Shown: in pieces, positions 61,845 to 64,000 of the stretch
Layout of the letters: the number at the start of each line of letters is the position of its first letter
Numbering within the stretch: the first letter of the stretch is position 1
Assembly (NCBI GenBank): GCA_036429605.1
Contig: CM071590.1
Span: forward strand, 4,588,001 to 4,652,000
Source of the DNA: Cladobotryum mycophilum
Taxonomy: Eukaryota > Ascomycota > Sordariomycetes > Hypocreales > Hypocreaceae
Direction of reading: 5' to 3'
Length of the DNA: 64,000 nucleotides
Notes under the pieces: generated by a model
The model's database searches: none
What the model was told of the DNA's origin: nothing
Seen by the model: the letters and a program-made list of their open reading frames with translations, nothing else
Translations under genes and position numbers: made by a program

Positions 61845-62475
61845 CTTTTTTAAAGGGAAAATCTTTATGATTTGTTTAATTATATTAGTTAATTATAATA
61901 ACTAGGTTTAGTTTTATTTCGTTGGGGTCTGGGTCTTGTTTATTTTAATAAACAAAATTATTATTTAATTAAATAATTAATCGCTTTTTAATCCTAGTTA
62001 TTCTTTGCTACTTTTTACTTGGCCATGTTATTGGCCTCGGTAGAATTTGTGTTCGGCTCTTTTGCCCGAGTTGTCTTGTTCTCAAATAATAGTCGTGGTT
62101 GTTGATTGTGTGTTGTGATTTGTGGGATCGTTGCGTGTACGTGACTGTGTGTACGAGTGAGTTACTATGATGTCGAGTGTGATTAGTGGAAAGCGATCTT
62201 AAGGCTTTAAGTACTCGCGGAAGATCTAGCTTTTTGAAAAAAAAACCTTATTTTTTAGTTTATTATTTATTATTATATTAAATGTATTATATAAAAAATA
62301 TCAATAGATTTAAGTTTAATAAGATTAATTATTTAAACTAAGGTTTAAATAATATATTCTTAAGGTAGGACTATTATTAGAATTATTATTATTATATATT
62401 ATTAGATTATTTAATAATAAATGTATTAAAATATAAGTAATAAATACTATATTTACTTTTTAACTATAAAATTAA
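61845..62475 (-). repeat. Reversed copy of the dispersed repeat with a well-preserved middle
   Basis: The stretch 62085-62230 is G/T-rich on the plus strand and is the reverse complement of the C/A-rich section at 41330-41470 (TACTCGCGGAAGATCTAGCT, ATCGTTGCGTGTACGTGACT). It keeps several CpG sites. Confidence 0.6.
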
Positions 62476-64000
62476 AGATTATACTATTAAATTGTACTAA
62501 TTATAGAATTGTATAAATAAGTATCATCTGTTAATTCACATATAATATTAAATTATATATTAATATAAGTTATTTTACTATAGTATATTTAATTGAATAT
62601 ATTAAATAAATACAAGACTTTTTATGTTTTCGTATATAAAAGAATAGTTTCTTTTAATATATATTATTTACAAATTAAGTATATAGCATTTATGCATATA
62701 TATTATAATTCTTCTTTTACATATAAAATAATAACAGCTTTTATTTATATATGTTAAAGTATGCTTTTTTATATTTCTTTTATAATATTATTATATTATA
62801 TGAATTTAATTTTAAAGTACTAAATATAAACATATTATTCTTTTTAGTATATTGTTATATATTCTAATTCATTATATAATATAAATAAACTAAAAGTAAT
62901 TAAAGATCTATTATAATTAAACTTATTTAATGAATATTTATATTGTAGTTTGTTTTTGTTTTAAAGGATGAAAAACAGAATGTTAGTTATAATCTTGTTT
63001 AAGGTTAAACGACTCTTATACTGTATATGTTCTTTTAGTTCTTTTTTTTTTTTTTTTTAGTTTAGTATAAGTTTTAAAGCATTTTAATTTATAAACATTA
63101 TGTTATTATTATGGACGGCTCTAAAATTAATAAAAAGACTTTTACTTATAATCTAAATGCAAAAGAAAATAAGAAATTAAAAAGTAGAACCCATGTGGTA
63201 TTATAATAAGTCTTAAATATGTATATAAATTAAAGAAACAGGTATAACTATAACATTCTATAATTTTAAAGTATTTGAAATTCTGGTTTAAGAGAAAATA
63301 AACATATAATATATAATTTTATTATTTAAATATAAAAACTAATTATCTTTTTAGTAAAATCTAAAAGTATAAAAACTTATTTCTTATAATTGAATAAACT
63401 TTAATAAATCTAATATAATTTTAAAATATTCTTAATTATAAAATAATAATTCTTTTATTAATTAAAATATTAACTAGCTTTATTAAAACCAAAGTAAAAA
63501 CCCTAATTAAAAAGAAACATAAAATATAAAATTTTATAAAAAGTTAATAGTAAATATAATAGTAAGTGTATAATTATTAATAAACTTATAAAATAAAACT
63601 TACTTTTTACTATACTTTAAAATTATAAATATAAAACGATTTTTATATATTGTTTTATATATAATTATATTTTTTTATTAAAAAATTGTTTTTATATTTA
63701 AATTTTAATAAAAGTTAATTAAATAACTAAATATTAACTATAAACTTAACGTAATTTATTACATATAAACTCATAAATAAGCTAAATAAATTCATTAAAT
63801 TATTAAAAATATTTATATTATTATATTTAGTTTTGAATTTTATAATTAAATAATAAACATAACATCTAGTGCTTATGTTTTTAATATATTTATTATTAAA
63901 TAGTTTAATAAAATATTATAATAATAATAAAAATAATCCTGCTTTAAGGATATACTAATTATATAATAAAATTAATACTATAAGCTATTGGTTAACTCTA

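Larger units (their letters stand above)
27900..64000. repeat. Gene-free A+T-rich block of RIP-like decayed repeats
   Basis: About 36 kb is overwhelmingly A and T, with very few CpG or CpA dinucleotides and very many TpA. Frames are uniformly broken. The block is made of many degenerate copies of a few repeats. A terminal motif like CCCTTAAGGGACAAGTCTTT is visible in one orientation near 37500, 40315, 43975, 45650, 57750, 60150 and 61850, and in the opposite orientation near 31720, 42035, 45600, 47350, 47490, 52000, 55270, 59650, 59890, 61630 and 61690. Differences among copies are mostly C-to-T and G-to-A. This pattern is the known product of RIP in filamentous ascomycetes. The few short frames here (for example 41295-41592 and 50273-50455) are chance. 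Confidence 0.9.

Noticed and set aside
27900..64000. Mitochondrial DNA or plasmid origin of the A+T-rich stretch
   Set aside because: No mitochondrial genes, tRNAs or rRNA are seen, and the content is repeated, transition-decayed copies plus an undecayed solo LTR, which is typical nuclear RIP DNA.

Overview
The window is nuclear DNA of a filamentous ascomycete, most likely a sordariomycete and perhaps Hypocreales. The evidence is the short GT-AG introns (about 50-110 nt) with CTAAC/CTGAC-like branch sites, the set of conserved fungal genes, the TAGGTA-type short motifs between genes, and a very A+T-rich block that looks mutated by repeat-induced point mutation (RIP). The assignment below phylum level is inference.

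Positions 1 to about 27.5 kb are an ordinary gene-rich segment. In order: a possible 3' end of a cut-off gene; the RACK1/Asc1 homologue (+), with a U24-like C/D snoRNA candidate in its longest intron; OST3/OST6 oligosaccharyltransferase subunit (-); a long coiled-coil protein of unknown function (+); mitochondrial FtsJ-type rRNA 2'-O-methyltransferase MRM2 (+); ribosomal protein eL18 (-); an SLC25 mitochondrial carrier (-); an Srp1-type SR splicing factor (-); a 381-bp terminal-inverted-repeat element with a 10-bp target duplication; fimbrin (-); a RING-variant/ankyrin-like protein (+); fumarase (+); an SRAP-domain DNA-protein-crosslink protein (+); a weak small-gene candidate; and a secreted lytic-transglycosylase-like protein (+). 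These are housekeeping genes without operon logic. Translation is a recurrent theme (RACK1, eL18, MRM2 and the snoRNA). Gene models were spliced by eye, with reading phase checked across every intron. Two genes (coiled-coil and transglycosylase-like) need a one-base frame change in a short G-containing run, which may be assembly error.

From about 27.9 kb to the window end (36 kb) G+C falls abruptly and no gene is visible. The block is built of degenerate, mostly C-to-T/G-to-A-decayed copies of a dispersed repeat of up to about 1.1 kb in both orientations, sometimes as inverted pairs. Several less decayed insertions sit in it: a 548-bp inverted-repeat element carrying thirteen 13-bp tandem units, a 192-bp solo LTR with a 5-bp target duplication and a matching empty site elsewhere in the block, and a roughly 70-bp GC-rich islet. 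This is either a RIP-made AT-isochore, a pericentromeric/centromeric segment, or subtelomeric heterochromatin. The sequence alone does not decide which. I saw no tRNA, 5S rRNA, CRISPR or viral coding region.
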